Source: Thermodesulfobacteriota bacterium (lineage in GTDB: Bacteria > Desulfobacterota_D > UBA1144 > Nemesobacterales > UBA2774). From it: 64,000 nucleotides of DNA. The stretch is from NCBI GenBank assembly GCA_035325995.1, contig DAOKYU010000006.1, positions 124,001 to 188,000 of the forward strand, in the 5' to 3' direction. The notes beneath the pieces were generated by a model. It had not been told where the DNA came from and made no database searches. It was given only the letters and a program-made list of their open reading frames with translations. This document shows, in pieces, positions 1-7,601 of this stretch. How positions within the stretch are numbered: the first letter of the stretch is position 1; each line of letters starts with the position of its first letter. Both the position numbers and the translations under genes were made by a program.

Positions 1-52
1 TGCATCAGGCAGAATTCGCACCAGGGACCGTTAGACCGGATACCGGGGAGGT

Positions 53-811
53 TCACTCCCGCCGCGTCGTCGGAAGCGCTGTCGCCGAGACGAGGAGCGG
101 CGTCTGGAGGGGGACAGTCTTCTCGAACCAGACCGAATCCTCGATAGAGATACGTATGCAGCCGTGGCTGGCATTATAGGAGGGGACCTGCGTATCGCCG
201 TGCACGGCGTATCCGCCCTCATCGAAGTACACGGGGTTGAAGAGGTCGCCAAGGTGGTCCGCGTGGAGGCCCCAGATGCGGGCGAAGAATTTAAAATCGC
301 CGAGCGGCGTCCTCGCGCTCCCGTACCCTCCCCCGGGCTCCTTGAACGGCTTGTCGGCCCCGCTCGATGCGGGCATGATGCGGACGATCTCGTTATCGCG
401 ATACACGGTGAGCACCTGGCGCTCGAGATCGGCCTCCGTATGTATGCCCTGATGTTTTTGCGCAGGGCTCGGGTAAACGGGGTTTTCGAGCGCTTCCAGG
501 ACCTGCATGTTTATCTCGCCCGTCCTTTCCAGGCCGTTCATTTTCTGAAACCCCATGACGGCGCATTCGAACTGAGGGTCTATCCTGCCGTCGACCTCGC
601 CGGGGTTGTAGAAGAGCTCGACCAGCTTCTGCTCGATCGTTTTGATCTCTTCGGGTGAATACCCGGGCTGCTTAACGCCTTTGTCGGGAACGGCGGCGCC
701 GGCTCTGTCCTTGCACCGGGTGACATACTTCGTGCCGTCATATTCAGCCCCCGCCGCAGCGGCGGCGAAGGAAAACAGGAGCAGCAGGCTAACAAGAGCG
801 GTAATTTTCAT
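53..811 (-). CDS. L,D-transpeptidase (YkuD) with peptidoglycan-binding domain
   Basis: Exported cell-wall enzyme that would cross-link peptidoglycan through L,D linkages. A hydrophobic signal peptide (residues 3-21) is followed by a peptidoglycan-binding-1-like domain (about 50-110) and a YkuD catalytic domain (about 125-240). The catalytic signature is visible: a His in AVHGDTQVPSYN followed by SHGCIRI with the nucleophilic Cys. The start at 811 is preferred over the upstream in-frame ATG at 868 because an AGAGG lies 8 nt upstream of 811 and because 868 falls inside a good minus-strand promoter. About 250 residues, usual for the family. Divergent from hflX. Confidence 0.9.
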   Translation of the reverse strand: MKITALVSLLLLFSFAAAAAGAEYDGTKYVTRCKDRAGAAVPDKGVKQPGYSPEEIKTIEQKLVELFYNPGEVDGRIDPQFECAVMGFQKMNGLERTGEINMQVLEALENPVYPSPAQKHQGIHTEADLERQVLTVYRDNEIVRIMPASSGADKPFKEPGGGYGSARTPLGDFKFFARIWGLHADHLGDLFNPVYFDEGGYAVHGDTQVPSYNASHGCIRISIEDSVWFEKTVPLQTPLLVSATALPTTRRE

Positions 812-866
812 CAGGCGGCCTCTTTGGGCGGAATTTGTCCGGAGATTCCCGGAGATTATCTTATTC

Positions 867-896
867 ATTTTATTCCAGCAAGGCTCGATTAGTCAA
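867..896 (-). promoter_or_regulatory. Sigma-70-like promoter of the L,D-transpeptidase gene
   Basis: Read on the minus strand, TTGACT (896-891) and TAAAAT (872-867) are separated by 18 nt. Transcription would begin near 860, which leaves the ATG at 811 with a leader of about 50 nt and excludes the ATG at 868. Confidence 0.55.
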
Positions 897-1031
897 CATC
901 GGCCGTCTAAAAAGCCGGAGCGGGAACGGGAGGATAGCGGACGGAAGCTGCGGGCGCGCTTGACTGAACCCCGCGAATGCTTATCATAAGGATTAGAGAG
1001 CACCGCTTTTAAGAGCTCAGGGGGGTCATTT

Positions 1032-2711
1032 ATAAGCAAGGTATACGGAAAGACGTCCGGACTTTCGAAGAGCGAGACCGCCGGTCTCGAAAGGCTTTAC
1101 CGAAGGAAAATCCCGCCAGGAGAAATAATAACGCTCGAGCTCGCGAGGACTATTACGCGCCTCACGCACGAGCTCGGCCGGGGGATATCCGTCCTCATCA
1201 ACAGGAAGGGCAAGGTCGCGGCCGTTTTCCTCGGCGACTCGTACGAATTGCCGTACGACGAGATACTGGGGAGGTCGAGGGAGTCGGTCTACAGGCTCCG
1301 GGGCGCGCGGCTCGTCCACACGCACATAAAGAACACCGGCCTCACGGAGCCCGACCTCGTCACTATGGTGAACGAGAGGCTCGACATGATGGGGCTCATC
1401 GAAGTGAGGCACGACGGCGACCCGGGGAGGTTCACGCTCGCGCACATCGTCCCGCCGCGCGGCGGCGACGGCAAGTGGAGCGTCGAGGAATTCAGGGACC
1501 TCGGTCAGGTGGACGTGAATTGCGACGAGCTTATACGCGAGATAGAAAGCGGGCTCGAAAAGTCGTACTTCGAGCAGGGCGGCGACAAGGACAGGGAGGG
1601 AGTAATGCTCGTCGGCTTCTCGACGAAGTTCCGCTCCGAGGCCGAGGAGTCGCTGGAAGAGCTCAGGTCACTTGCGCAGTCGGCGAACAAGGCAGTCCTC
1701 GCGGCGACAGTACAAACGAGGAAGATGCCCGACCCGAGATATCTCATCGGGAAGGGTAAGCTGGGCGAGGCCATACTCGAAGCCAAGCAAGTCGGCGCGA
1801 GGAAGCTTATCTTCGACGTCGAGCTCACGCCCGCGCAGGTGAAGTCCATATCCGACGAGACGAACCTCGAAGTCATGGACAGGACTCAGCTCATTCTCGA
1901 AATATTCGCGCGCCACGCGACGACGGCCGAGGGGAAGCTGCAGGTTAAGCTCGCCCAGTTCAAGTACAACCTTCCGCGCCTCGTGGGCCGGGGCGTGGAG
2001 CTCTCGCAGCTAGGCGGCGGTATCGGCACCAGGGGCCCCGGCGAAAAGAAGCTCGAAGAAGAAAGGCGCCGCATCCGGAAGCAGATAGAGCTCCTCGAAA
2101 AGGAGATATCCCAGTTAAGCCGCCGGCGCGAAAGGACCCGCGAGAAGCGTAAGGAAACGGGCATACCAACCATAACCTTCATCGGCTACACGAACGTCGG
2201 CAAATCGACCCTCTTCAACGCGCTCACGGGCAGCGGCGTCGTGGCCGAGAACAAGCTCTTCTCGACGCTCGTCCCGACGACGAGGAAGATAATGCTGCCC
2301 GGCGGGCGCGAGGTGCTGATAACCGACACCGTGGGATTCATAAGCGACCTCCCGAAGGAGCTCGTCAACGCCTTCCGCGCGACGCTGGAAGAATTAGGGG
2401 GCTCGACGCTCCTGTTGCACGTGGCCGACGCGAGCGACCCGATGGTCGAGGAGAGGGTAGAGTCCGTAGACAAGATACTGGAGCAGACGGGGTACGAATC
2501 CATACCGCGCGTGATAGTCCTCAACAAGGCCGACAAGGCCGATCCCGCCCTTGCGGCGAGGCTCGCGCGGAGGTTTAACGCGGTTCTTATTTCGGCCAGG
2601 GACAAGAATTCACTCCCCGGGCTCACGGAGATGCTGGAGCAGTCTATCAACGGAATACTGCATACCGAAGTGGATGGAGCCGGAAACGATTTCAGGCTCT
2701 ACACCGCCTGA
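1032..2711 (+). CDS. hflX: GTPase HflX, apparent ATA start
   Basis: Ribosome-associated GTPase that splits stalled or idle 70S ribosomes. The HflX glycine-rich signature GGGIGTRGPGE (near 2016-2048) is followed by a coiled-coil linker and a G domain with G1 GYTNVGKST, G3 DTVGF and G4 NKAD. The frame is open from 990, and translation from 1032 gives the conserved N-terminal domain (SKVYGKTSGLSKSET, then LERLYRRKIPP). No in-frame ATG, GTG or TTG exists before a TTG at 1248, which would delete 72 conserved residues. An AGGGGGG (1019-1025) sits 6 nt before ATA 1032, so I place the start there; a sequence error at this codon is the alternative. About 559 residues. Confidence 0.85.
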   Translation: MSKVYGKTSGLSKSETAGLERLYRRKIPPGEIITLELARTITRLTHELGRGISVLINRKGKVAAVFLGDSYELPYDEILGRSRESVYRLRGARLVHTHIKNTGLTEPDLVTMVNERLDMMGLIEVRHDGDPGRFTLAHIVPPRGGDGKWSVEEFRDLGQVDVNCDELIREIESGLEKSYFEQGGDKDREGVMLVGFSTKFRSEAEESLEELRSLAQSANKAVLAATVQTRKMPDPRYLIGKGKLGEAILEAKQVGARKLIFDVELTPAQVKSISDETNLEVMDRTQLILEIFARHATTAEGKLQVKLAQFKYNLPRLVGRGVELSQLGGGIGTRGPGEKKLEEERRRIRKQIELLEKEISQLSRRRERTREKRKETGIPTITFIGYTNVGKSTLFNALTGSGVVAENKLFSTLVPTTRKIMLPGGREVLITDTVGFISDLPKELVNAFRATLEELGGSTLLLHVADASDPMVEERVESVDKILEQTGYESIPRVIVLNKADKADPALAARLARRFNAVLISARDKNSLPGLTEMLEQSINGILHTEVDGAGNDFRLYTA

Positions 2712-2717
2712 AAATGA

Positions 2718-2748
2718 AGAAGCGGCGGTTCCTGGTTCCGCCGCTTCT
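2718..2748. terminator. Hairpin between convergent hflX and the MaoC gene
   Basis: Perfect 11-bp inverted repeat, AGAAGCGGCGG (2718-2728) and CCGCCGCTTCT (2738-2748), with a 9-nt loop. It begins 6 nt after the hflX stop. The T-tract is weak on both sides (TCATTTTC on the minus side). Probably a shared terminator for the two convergent genes. Confidence 0.65.
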
Positions 2749-2795
2749 ATAAATCATTCACCAAAGCAAGTTAAGGAAGGTACTTACTATTGCCG

Positions 2796-3695
2796 TTAGA
2801 GAGCGGCCTCGGCCGTGCCGCCCTTTATCACCTTGACCCCGTCGCTTTCCCTCGTAACCTCGAAAGCGATTGAGGAATGCCCGTTCTTTTCGCCCGTCTC
2901 CCAGCCGTCCACGATAAGCGTGTCGCCCGGATAAACGGGGGCCGTGAACCTGACGCCGAGCGCCTTTAATTTCCCCGGGTCGCCGTCGAGGTAGCTTTCG
3001 ATTATGGATTTCATGGTCATCGACATGGTGCAGAGGCCGTGGACGATTATGCCCTTGAGGCCCGCTTCCTTCGCGACCTGCTCGTTTATGTGGATCGGGT
3101 TGTGGTCGTTGGACGCGTCGGCGTATTTGTAGGTTACGTCCTCGGGGACGCGTATGACGTCCCTGAACGCGAGGGGCGGAGGCTCCGGCGGCGCTGCGGG
3201 CGCAGCCTTCGGGGCCGACGATTTCGGCTTCTCGCCGCTGCCGATGCCCCTGATGAAGAGGCCCCAGTGGCTTTCGGCGACTTTTTCGCCCTTCTCGTCC
3301 TTGCTGAGGACGCTGAGCTTCAAAAGCTCGCCCGAGCCCTTGTCTTCTACATCGTCGATTTTAGCCGTGAAGACGATTTTATCGCCCGGTTTTATGGGCT
3401 TGTAGAATTTCATGTTCTGATCGCCGTGGACGAGCATGAGGACGTTCTGTTTCGCCTGCTCTTCGCCGCCGTTCAGGCCCGGATCGGCCCAGACCTTTTC
3501 GAGGAGCGGAAGCTCGTAGGTGACGGTGTAGCTCGGCGGGGCCATGACGGAGAGCCCGGAATCGAAGCCGTTCGTGCCGAAGAAGCTCGCGTTACGCGAA
3601 CCGATGGCGAGAGCGTAGGCCGCTACCTCTTCGGGCTTTACGACGTGCTCCTGTGGAGGAAATTCCTTACCGATGTAATCCCTGTTAAGTCCCAT
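2796..3695 (-). CDS. MaoC-family dehydratase with two hot-dog domains
   Basis: Likely (R)-specific enoyl-CoA/acyl-thioester hydratase. The N-terminal half (about 1-150) resembles the FAS1-type MaoC N domain. An Ala/Pro-rich linker (about 155-175) leads to a C-terminal MaoC hot-dog domain (about 180-299). The catalytic hydratase-2 motif is visible as D-x-N-P-x-H in YADASNDHNPIHIN. A GGGAGA lies about 9 nt upstream of the ATG. It stands alone between hflX and the toxin-antitoxin region, so the substrate cannot be inferred from context. Confidence 0.85.
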   Translation of the reverse strand: MGLNRDYIGKEFPPQEHVVKPEEVAAYALAIGSRNASFFGTNGFDSGLSVMAPPSYTVTYELPLLEKVWADPGLNGGEEQAKQNVLMLVHGDQNMKFYKPIKPGDKIVFTAKIDDVEDKGSGELLKLSVLSKDEKGEKVAESHWGLFIRGIGSGEKPKSSAPKAAPAAPPEPPPLAFRDVIRVPEDVTYKYADASNDHNPIHINEQVAKEAGLKGIIVHGLCTMSMTMKSIIESYLDGDPGKLKALGVRFTAPVYPGDTLIVDGWETGEKNGHSSIAFEVTRESDGVKVIKGGTAEAAL

Positions 3696-4100
3696 TTTTA
3701 ACGTCTCCCGTAGCGATTATTTCCGGTTTCCGCCATCCGCATGGCCTCTTCCCCTACCCTGAATCATGCCGTACCGGCAAATCATACCGCACTAGCTTAC
3801 AAATCCTGCAAAGAACCGCAAGGTGTAGTCTTATAGGCAGACGACCTCTCGATTAACACCGCAACAGATTGTCTTTATTCATATTTAGACATTCCGTCAC
3901 GGCAAATCCGGCCCGTTTACCTATACACTACATATATAACTTAATCAGTTTCGAGTGGATATGTCAAGTGGTTTTATTCGCAGATGCAAATAGGGTGGGC
4001 ATTTTGACCGCCGATGCGAAGCCGCTGCCAGCTAATATAAAAATGCATCTTGCATTGTACGCCGGTTTGACGTACATTTAATTTCCATAAGGATATGCAT
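3696..4100. other. Gene-free AT-richer stretch upstream of the toxin-antitoxin pair
   Basis: No convincing coding sequence. A 70-codon plus-strand frame at 3869-4081 has no ribosome-binding site or recognisable content. The composition is clearly more AT-rich than the flanks, matching the following two genes and suggesting a single inserted segment. It holds the dyad at 4056-4076 next to the antitoxin start. Confidence 0.5.
4056..4076 (+). promoter_or_regulatory. Candidate operator dyad before the DUF1778 antitoxin
   Basis: Short inverted repeat TGTAC (4056-4060) and GTACA (4072-4076) with an 11-nt spacer, ending 24 nt before the ATG at 4101. Type II antitoxins with a ribbon-helix-helix domain usually autoregulate through such dyads. 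The match is short, so this is only a candidate. Confidence 0.3.
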
Positions 4101-4403
4101 ATGCAGACAGCTAAATTTATAGAAGATGAACAGACTAAAAATGAGCGCCTGGCAGCTCGTACTACACCACGCATCAAGAAGCTAATTGAAGAAGCGGCAT
4201 CACTGGAAGGCCGGTCAGTAAGTGATTTCATGGTCGAGCACGCGCAGGCCGCTGCCGTGGACATTATCGAAAAACATAACCGGATTATCCTATCGGTCAG
4301 AGATAGCGCAAGATTTGTCGAGGCGTTGCTAAATCCACCAGCCCCTAACGAGCATCTTAAGAGAGTTGCGGCCCGCCATAAAAAGGTTATTAGCTCCAAG
4401 TGA
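4101..4403 (+). CDS. DUF1778 (TacA-like) antitoxin
   Basis: Ribbon-helix-helix antitoxin of a GNAT-type toxin-antitoxin pair. The N-terminal RLAARTTPRIKKLIEEAA followed by GRSVSDFMVEHA is the DUF1778 pattern, and the C-terminal tail would bind the toxin. Two ATGs are in frame; 4101 is preferred over 4095 because the AAGGA at 4089-4093 is 7 nt from 4101 but only 1 nt from 4095. The stop overlaps the toxin GTG by 3 nt. Base composition is lower in GC than most of the window, which suggests acquisition by transfer. Confidence 0.88.
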   Translation: MQTAKFIEDEQTKNERLAARTTPRIKKLIEEAASLEGRSVSDFMVEHAQAAAVDIIEKHNRIILSVRDSARFVEALLNPPAPNEHLKRVAARHKKVISSK

Positions 4404-4921
4404 CCGATCCCCAGGGAAACGATTTTTACATAGAACACCTGGACTCCCACGACCGCAGTTCTTTCTCGTGTGGCGTTGAGGAACTGGATATTTATCTCAA
4501 AACCCGGGCAAGTCAGGACGCGAGGAAAAAAGTCGCTGCACCTTTCGTTGTAATCGACGAGACAAATGGCACCGTAGCTGGTTTTTATACGCTTTCCATG
4601 AAGAGCGTTAAACTTGCCGAGCTCCAACCAGAAGCACAAAAGAAACTACCCCGTTATCCGGAAGTCCCTGCAGTCTTACTTGGCCGTATGGGTATTGATG
4701 TGAAATACCGGGGCCGTGGTCTGGGCGAAATTATTTTATTCGATGCCCTAAAACGCAGTTATGAACACAGCGGTGAGATTGCAGCCTTTGCCGTCGTGGT
4801 AGACGCCAAACACGGTGCTGAAGGTTTTTATCTCAGATACGGGTTCGTACCATTTCCAGACGACAAATACCAACTATTCCTGCCCATGAAAACCATCGAG
4901 ACCCTGATAAAAGAGAGCTGA
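4400..4921 (+). CDS. GNAT-family toxin (TacT-like acetyltransferase)
   Basis: Likely a type II toxin that acetylates aminoacyl-tRNA, by analogy with TacT and AtaT. The acetyl-CoA motif A is visible as GRMGIDVKYRGRGLGE (about residues 95-110). The DSHDRSSFSCGVEELDIYLK segment near the N-terminus is typical of this toxin subfamily. The GTG start at 4400 overlaps the antitoxin stop, so the two are translationally coupled. About 173 residues, normal length. Target tRNA cannot be read from the sequence. Confidence 0.88.
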   Translation: MTDPQGNDFYIEHLDSHDRSSFSCGVEELDIYLKTRASQDARKKVAAPFVVIDETNGTVAGFYTLSMKSVKLAELQPEAQKKLPRYPEVPAVLLGRMGIDVKYRGRGLGEIILFDALKRSYEHSGEIAAFAVVVDAKHGAEGFYLRYGFVPFPDDKYQLFLPMKTIETLIKES

Positions 4922-4965
4922 GGTTTAAGCTATCCCAAGCCATTTTTATTTGCAGTCCCGCCCCG

Positions 4966-5958
4966 TCAGAACAGCGTAACCACGCCGAGGGCCGTGCCGA
5001 AGACGCCGAGGGGAGCGAGGTCGTCGAGGGTGTCGATGCTCTTGTCCACCTTGAGGAGCGTGTCCTGTGCGTCCCTGTAGAGCTGGTCTTCGTTTACGAG
5101 CTTGCCGAGCGTCCCCTGCCCGGAGTTGACCTTCTCAAGTATCTGGTTGAGGTTTGTCGCGGCCCCGGTCGCCTCGTTGTAGAGGGTGTCGTCGTTGAGG
5201 AGCTTGCCTATCGTGCCGTCCGGGTTGTTGAGCTTTTCGGATATGTTGCCGAGCCCCGACAGGGCGGCGCGGGCGTCCTCGTAGAGCTTGTCGTCGTTTA
5301 CGAGCTTCCCGAGCGTCCCCTTGCCGGATTTTATGGACGCACTGATTTCGTTGATGTTGGCGAGCGCGCCCTTGGCCTCTTCGTAGACGGCGTCGTCCTT
5401 GAGGAGCTTTCCGAAGGTGCCCTCCCCTTTCTGGAGGCCCTCGAGTATGAGGTCGAGGTTAGTGACTATCTTCGTGAGGTTTTCCTTGTTGTCGCCGAGG
5501 ACGTCGAACGCGCCGAGCGCGTTTTCGATGGACCCCACGGCGGCGTCCACCTTGACCAGTATGTCGTTTATGTCGGCCGGCTCCTCGCTCGGGAGCGTAT
5601 CGCCCGATTGGGCGAGCGGGCTCTCGGGCGTGCCGAATGTGAGATTGATGTAGCTCGTGCCGAGGAGGCTCGTGAGCCTTATCGAAGCGACGGAGTCCTT
5701 CCGCACCCCGGCCTTCTTTTCGACCTGTATCGAGACCTCTATCTTCCTGTCGGCGATCTTTATCCCCGAGACCTTTCCGACCTCGTACCCTTCGAGCTTT
5801 ACGGGATTCCCCACCCTGAGCTCCCCGATCGACTGGAAGTAGGTCTTAAGCTTGTAGTCGCTCCTCAGGAACGGTATGTCGCCGACGAAGTCGAACACCG
5901 CGAGCAGTATGACAAGCCCGACTATGAAGAATATCCCGACCTTTACGTGCTTGTTCAT
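4966..5958 (-). CDS. mlaD: MlaD-like MCE-domain lipid-binding protein with C-terminal repeats
   Basis: Substrate-binding component of an Mla-type phospholipid transporter. It has a single N-terminal transmembrane anchor (VGIFFIVGLVILLAVF), then an MCE domain (about 35-115). The C-terminal part holds four copies of a repeat of about 38-40 residues built around G-T-(F/L/I)-G-K-L-(L/V)-x-(D/E)-D-x-(L/V)-Y. These would form the helical needle or tunnel extension of longer MCE proteins. Start supported by AGGAGG about 9 nt upstream. It lies 6 nt after mlaF and is the last gene of the block; no mlaC or mlaB follows. Confidence 0.88.
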   Translation of the reverse strand: MNKHVKVGIFFIVGLVILLAVFDFVGDIPFLRSDYKLKTYFQSIGELRVGNPVKLEGYEVGKVSGIKIADRKIEVSIQVEKKAGVRKDSVASIRLTSLLGTSYINLTFGTPESPLAQSGDTLPSEEPADINDILVKVDAAVGSIENALGAFDVLGDNKENLTKIVTNLDLILEGLQKGEGTFGKLLKDDAVYEEAKGALANINEISASIKSGKGTLGKLVNDDKLYEDARAALSGLGNISEKLNNPDGTIGKLLNDDTLYNEATGAATNLNQILEKVNSGQGTLGKLVNEDQLYRDAQDTLLKVDKSIDTLDDLAPLGVFGTALGVVTLF

Positions 5959-5964
5959 GTAACG

Positions 5965-6819
5965 CTACCTCCTGTTTTCTCCGAACTGCGGGGCTATGAA
6001 TTCCCTGACCGCCTCCTCGGCGCAGTTTTTTATCTGTTCCGGCGGGCCGAATTCTATAATGCGCCCCTCGCTGAGCACGGCTATGCGGTCGGCGACGTAA
6101 AACGCGAGGTCGATGTCGTGCGTGACCACTATCTGGGTCATTTCGACTTTCTGCCTGAGGTCGAGTATGAGGTCGCCTATGGTTCTCGTCATCATAGGGT
6201 CGAGCCCGGCCGTGGGCTCGTCGAAGAGAAGGAGGTCAGGGTTCATGACCAGCGCCCGCGCCGTGGCGACGCGGCGCTTCATGCCGCCCGAAAGCACCGA
6301 GGGCATGACGTCCTCTTTCTCCGAAAGGCCGACTATTTCGAGCGCGCTCGACACTATCTGCCTCACTTTCCTGTCGTCCTTGAAGACCTTGTGCTCCTTT
6401 AAATAAAGCGCGACGTTGTCGGCCACCGAAAGGGAATTGAAGAGGGCCGAGCTCTGAAATACCATCGCGACGACGTGCCCGCCCTTGCCCGGGGCATCGT
6501 ACTCGACCGGCTCTCCGCCGATGAGTATCGCGCCGCTGTCGGGCTTTTCGAGGCCTATTATGTGGCGGAGGAGGACGCTCTTCCCCGTGCCGCTCTTCCC
6601 GAGTATGACGACCGTCTCGCCGGGCTCGATTTCGAGGTCTACGCCACGGAGAACGCGGTTCCGGCCGAAGGATTTCGTAAGGCCCGATATTTTCACTCCG
6701 ACGGGGGTCGAGTTGAGGTACCCGAGGAGGCCGTTTCCGGCGCGGCCGCTCCCCCGCCCGGCCGTGCCGAGCCCGCCGTTACCGCCGCTTTCCTTCACTG
6801 TTTCTCCCTGTTCCGACAT
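5965..6819 (-). CDS. mlaF: MlaF-like ABC transporter ATPase
   Basis: ATPase driving the MlaE permease. A low-complexity Gly/Ser-rich N-terminus (about 1-35) precedes the nucleotide-binding domain. Visible motifs are Walker A GKSGTGKS, signature LSGGMKRR, Walker B LLLFDEPTAGLD and the switch His in VVTHD. ATG 6819 is preferred; an in-frame TTG at 6825 is possible and neither has a strong ribosome-binding site. Translation is probably coupled to mlaE, whose stop is 11 nt upstream. Confidence 0.9.
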   Translation of the reverse strand: MSEQGETVKESGGNGGLGTAGRGSGRAGNGLLGYLNSTPVGVKISGLTKSFGRNRVLRGVDLEIEPGETVVILGKSGTGKSVLLRHIIGLEKPDSGAILIGGEPVEYDAPGKGGHVVAMVFQSSALFNSLSVADNVALYLKEHKVFKDDRKVRQIVSSALEIVGLSEKEDVMPSVLSGGMKRRVATARALVMNPDLLLFDEPTAGLDPMMTRTIGDLILDLRQKVEMTQIVVTHDIDLAFYVADRIAVLSEGRIIEFGPPEQIKNCAEEAVREFIAPQFGENRR

Positions 6820-6830
6820 AGCCAATTAGT

Positions 6831-7598
6831 CTAATCTATATCGAGGAATAACAAAATCCTCGTCGCGTAGTAATCGAAGATAAGAACCAGCACGAACGAC
6901 AGCACCACGGCCTTCGTCACGGACGTGCCGATCTCCCTCGGGCCGCCCTTGGTCTTTAGCCCGACGTAGCAGCATACGATGGATATTATGACGCCGAAGA
7001 GCCCCGCCTTTATTAGCCCGTTGACGAACGCCGTGAAGTCGACGAGATCCGAGAGGTTACGGTAGTAAACCGAGAACGTCAGGTGAACGTCGGGGTTTAT
7101 GGACGACACGATAGCCCCGCCGAACCATCCTATGACGTCCATGTATATGACGAGCACCGGGAGCGCGAGTACCGTCGCGACGAACCTCGGCATGACGAGG
7201 TAGCGGACGGGGTTTATGTCCATCGTCTTAAGGGCGTCTATCTCTTCGTAGACGCTCATCGAAGCGAGCTCGGCCGCCATCGCCGAGCCGACCCTGCCGG
7301 CGACGAGTATCGCCGCCATGACGGGCCCTATCTCCTTAACCATCGAGAGCCCGACGAGCCCGCCGACGTTTTCCTCGACGCCGAACTGCGCGAGCGTCGG
7401 GCCCGCCTGGAGCGCGAGCACCCCGCCCGAAAAGAGGCCGATTAGCGCGCCGACGGGGAGCGTCTGGTAGCCGATCACCAGGAGCTGGTCCGTTATCTTG
7501 TCCAGGTTTCCGAAGACGGACTTGCACCAGTATAGAGTCTCCATGAGGAGGCTCACCAGCCCGCCCGTAACCTTGAAGAATGACATTACTCCGTTCAT
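6831..7598 (-). CDS. mlaE: MlaE-family lipid ABC transporter permease
   Basis: Integral-membrane permease of the MCE transporter. About five hydrophobic segments and the hallmark MlaE stretch (VKEIGPVMAAILVAGRVGSA, then EEIDALKTMDINPVRYLVMPR) identify the family. 255 residues, normal length. It starts 4 nt after the stop of the WP-repeat protein and is followed closely by mlaF and mlaD, so the four genes form one transcription unit. Confidence 0.93.
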   Translation of the reverse strand: MNGVMSFFKVTGGLVSLLMETLYWCKSVFGNLDKITDQLLVIGYQTLPVGALIGLFSGGVLALQAGPTLAQFGVEENVGGLVGLSMVKEIGPVMAAILVAGRVGSAMAAELASMSVYEEIDALKTMDINPVRYLVMPRFVATVLALPVLVIYMDVIGWFGGAIVSSINPDVHLTFSVYYRNLSDLVDFTAFVNGLIKAGLFGVIISIVCCYVGLKTKGGPREIGTSVTKAVVLSFVLVLIFDYYATRILLFLDID

Positions 7599-7601
7599 CC
7601 T

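Noticed and set aside
1..52. Feature at the left edge
   Set aside because: Too short to assess; nothing recognisable beyond the 3' end of the L,D-transpeptidase gene.
3869..4081. Small gene upstream of the antitoxin
   Set aside because: No ribosome-binding site and no similarity; more likely promoter DNA.
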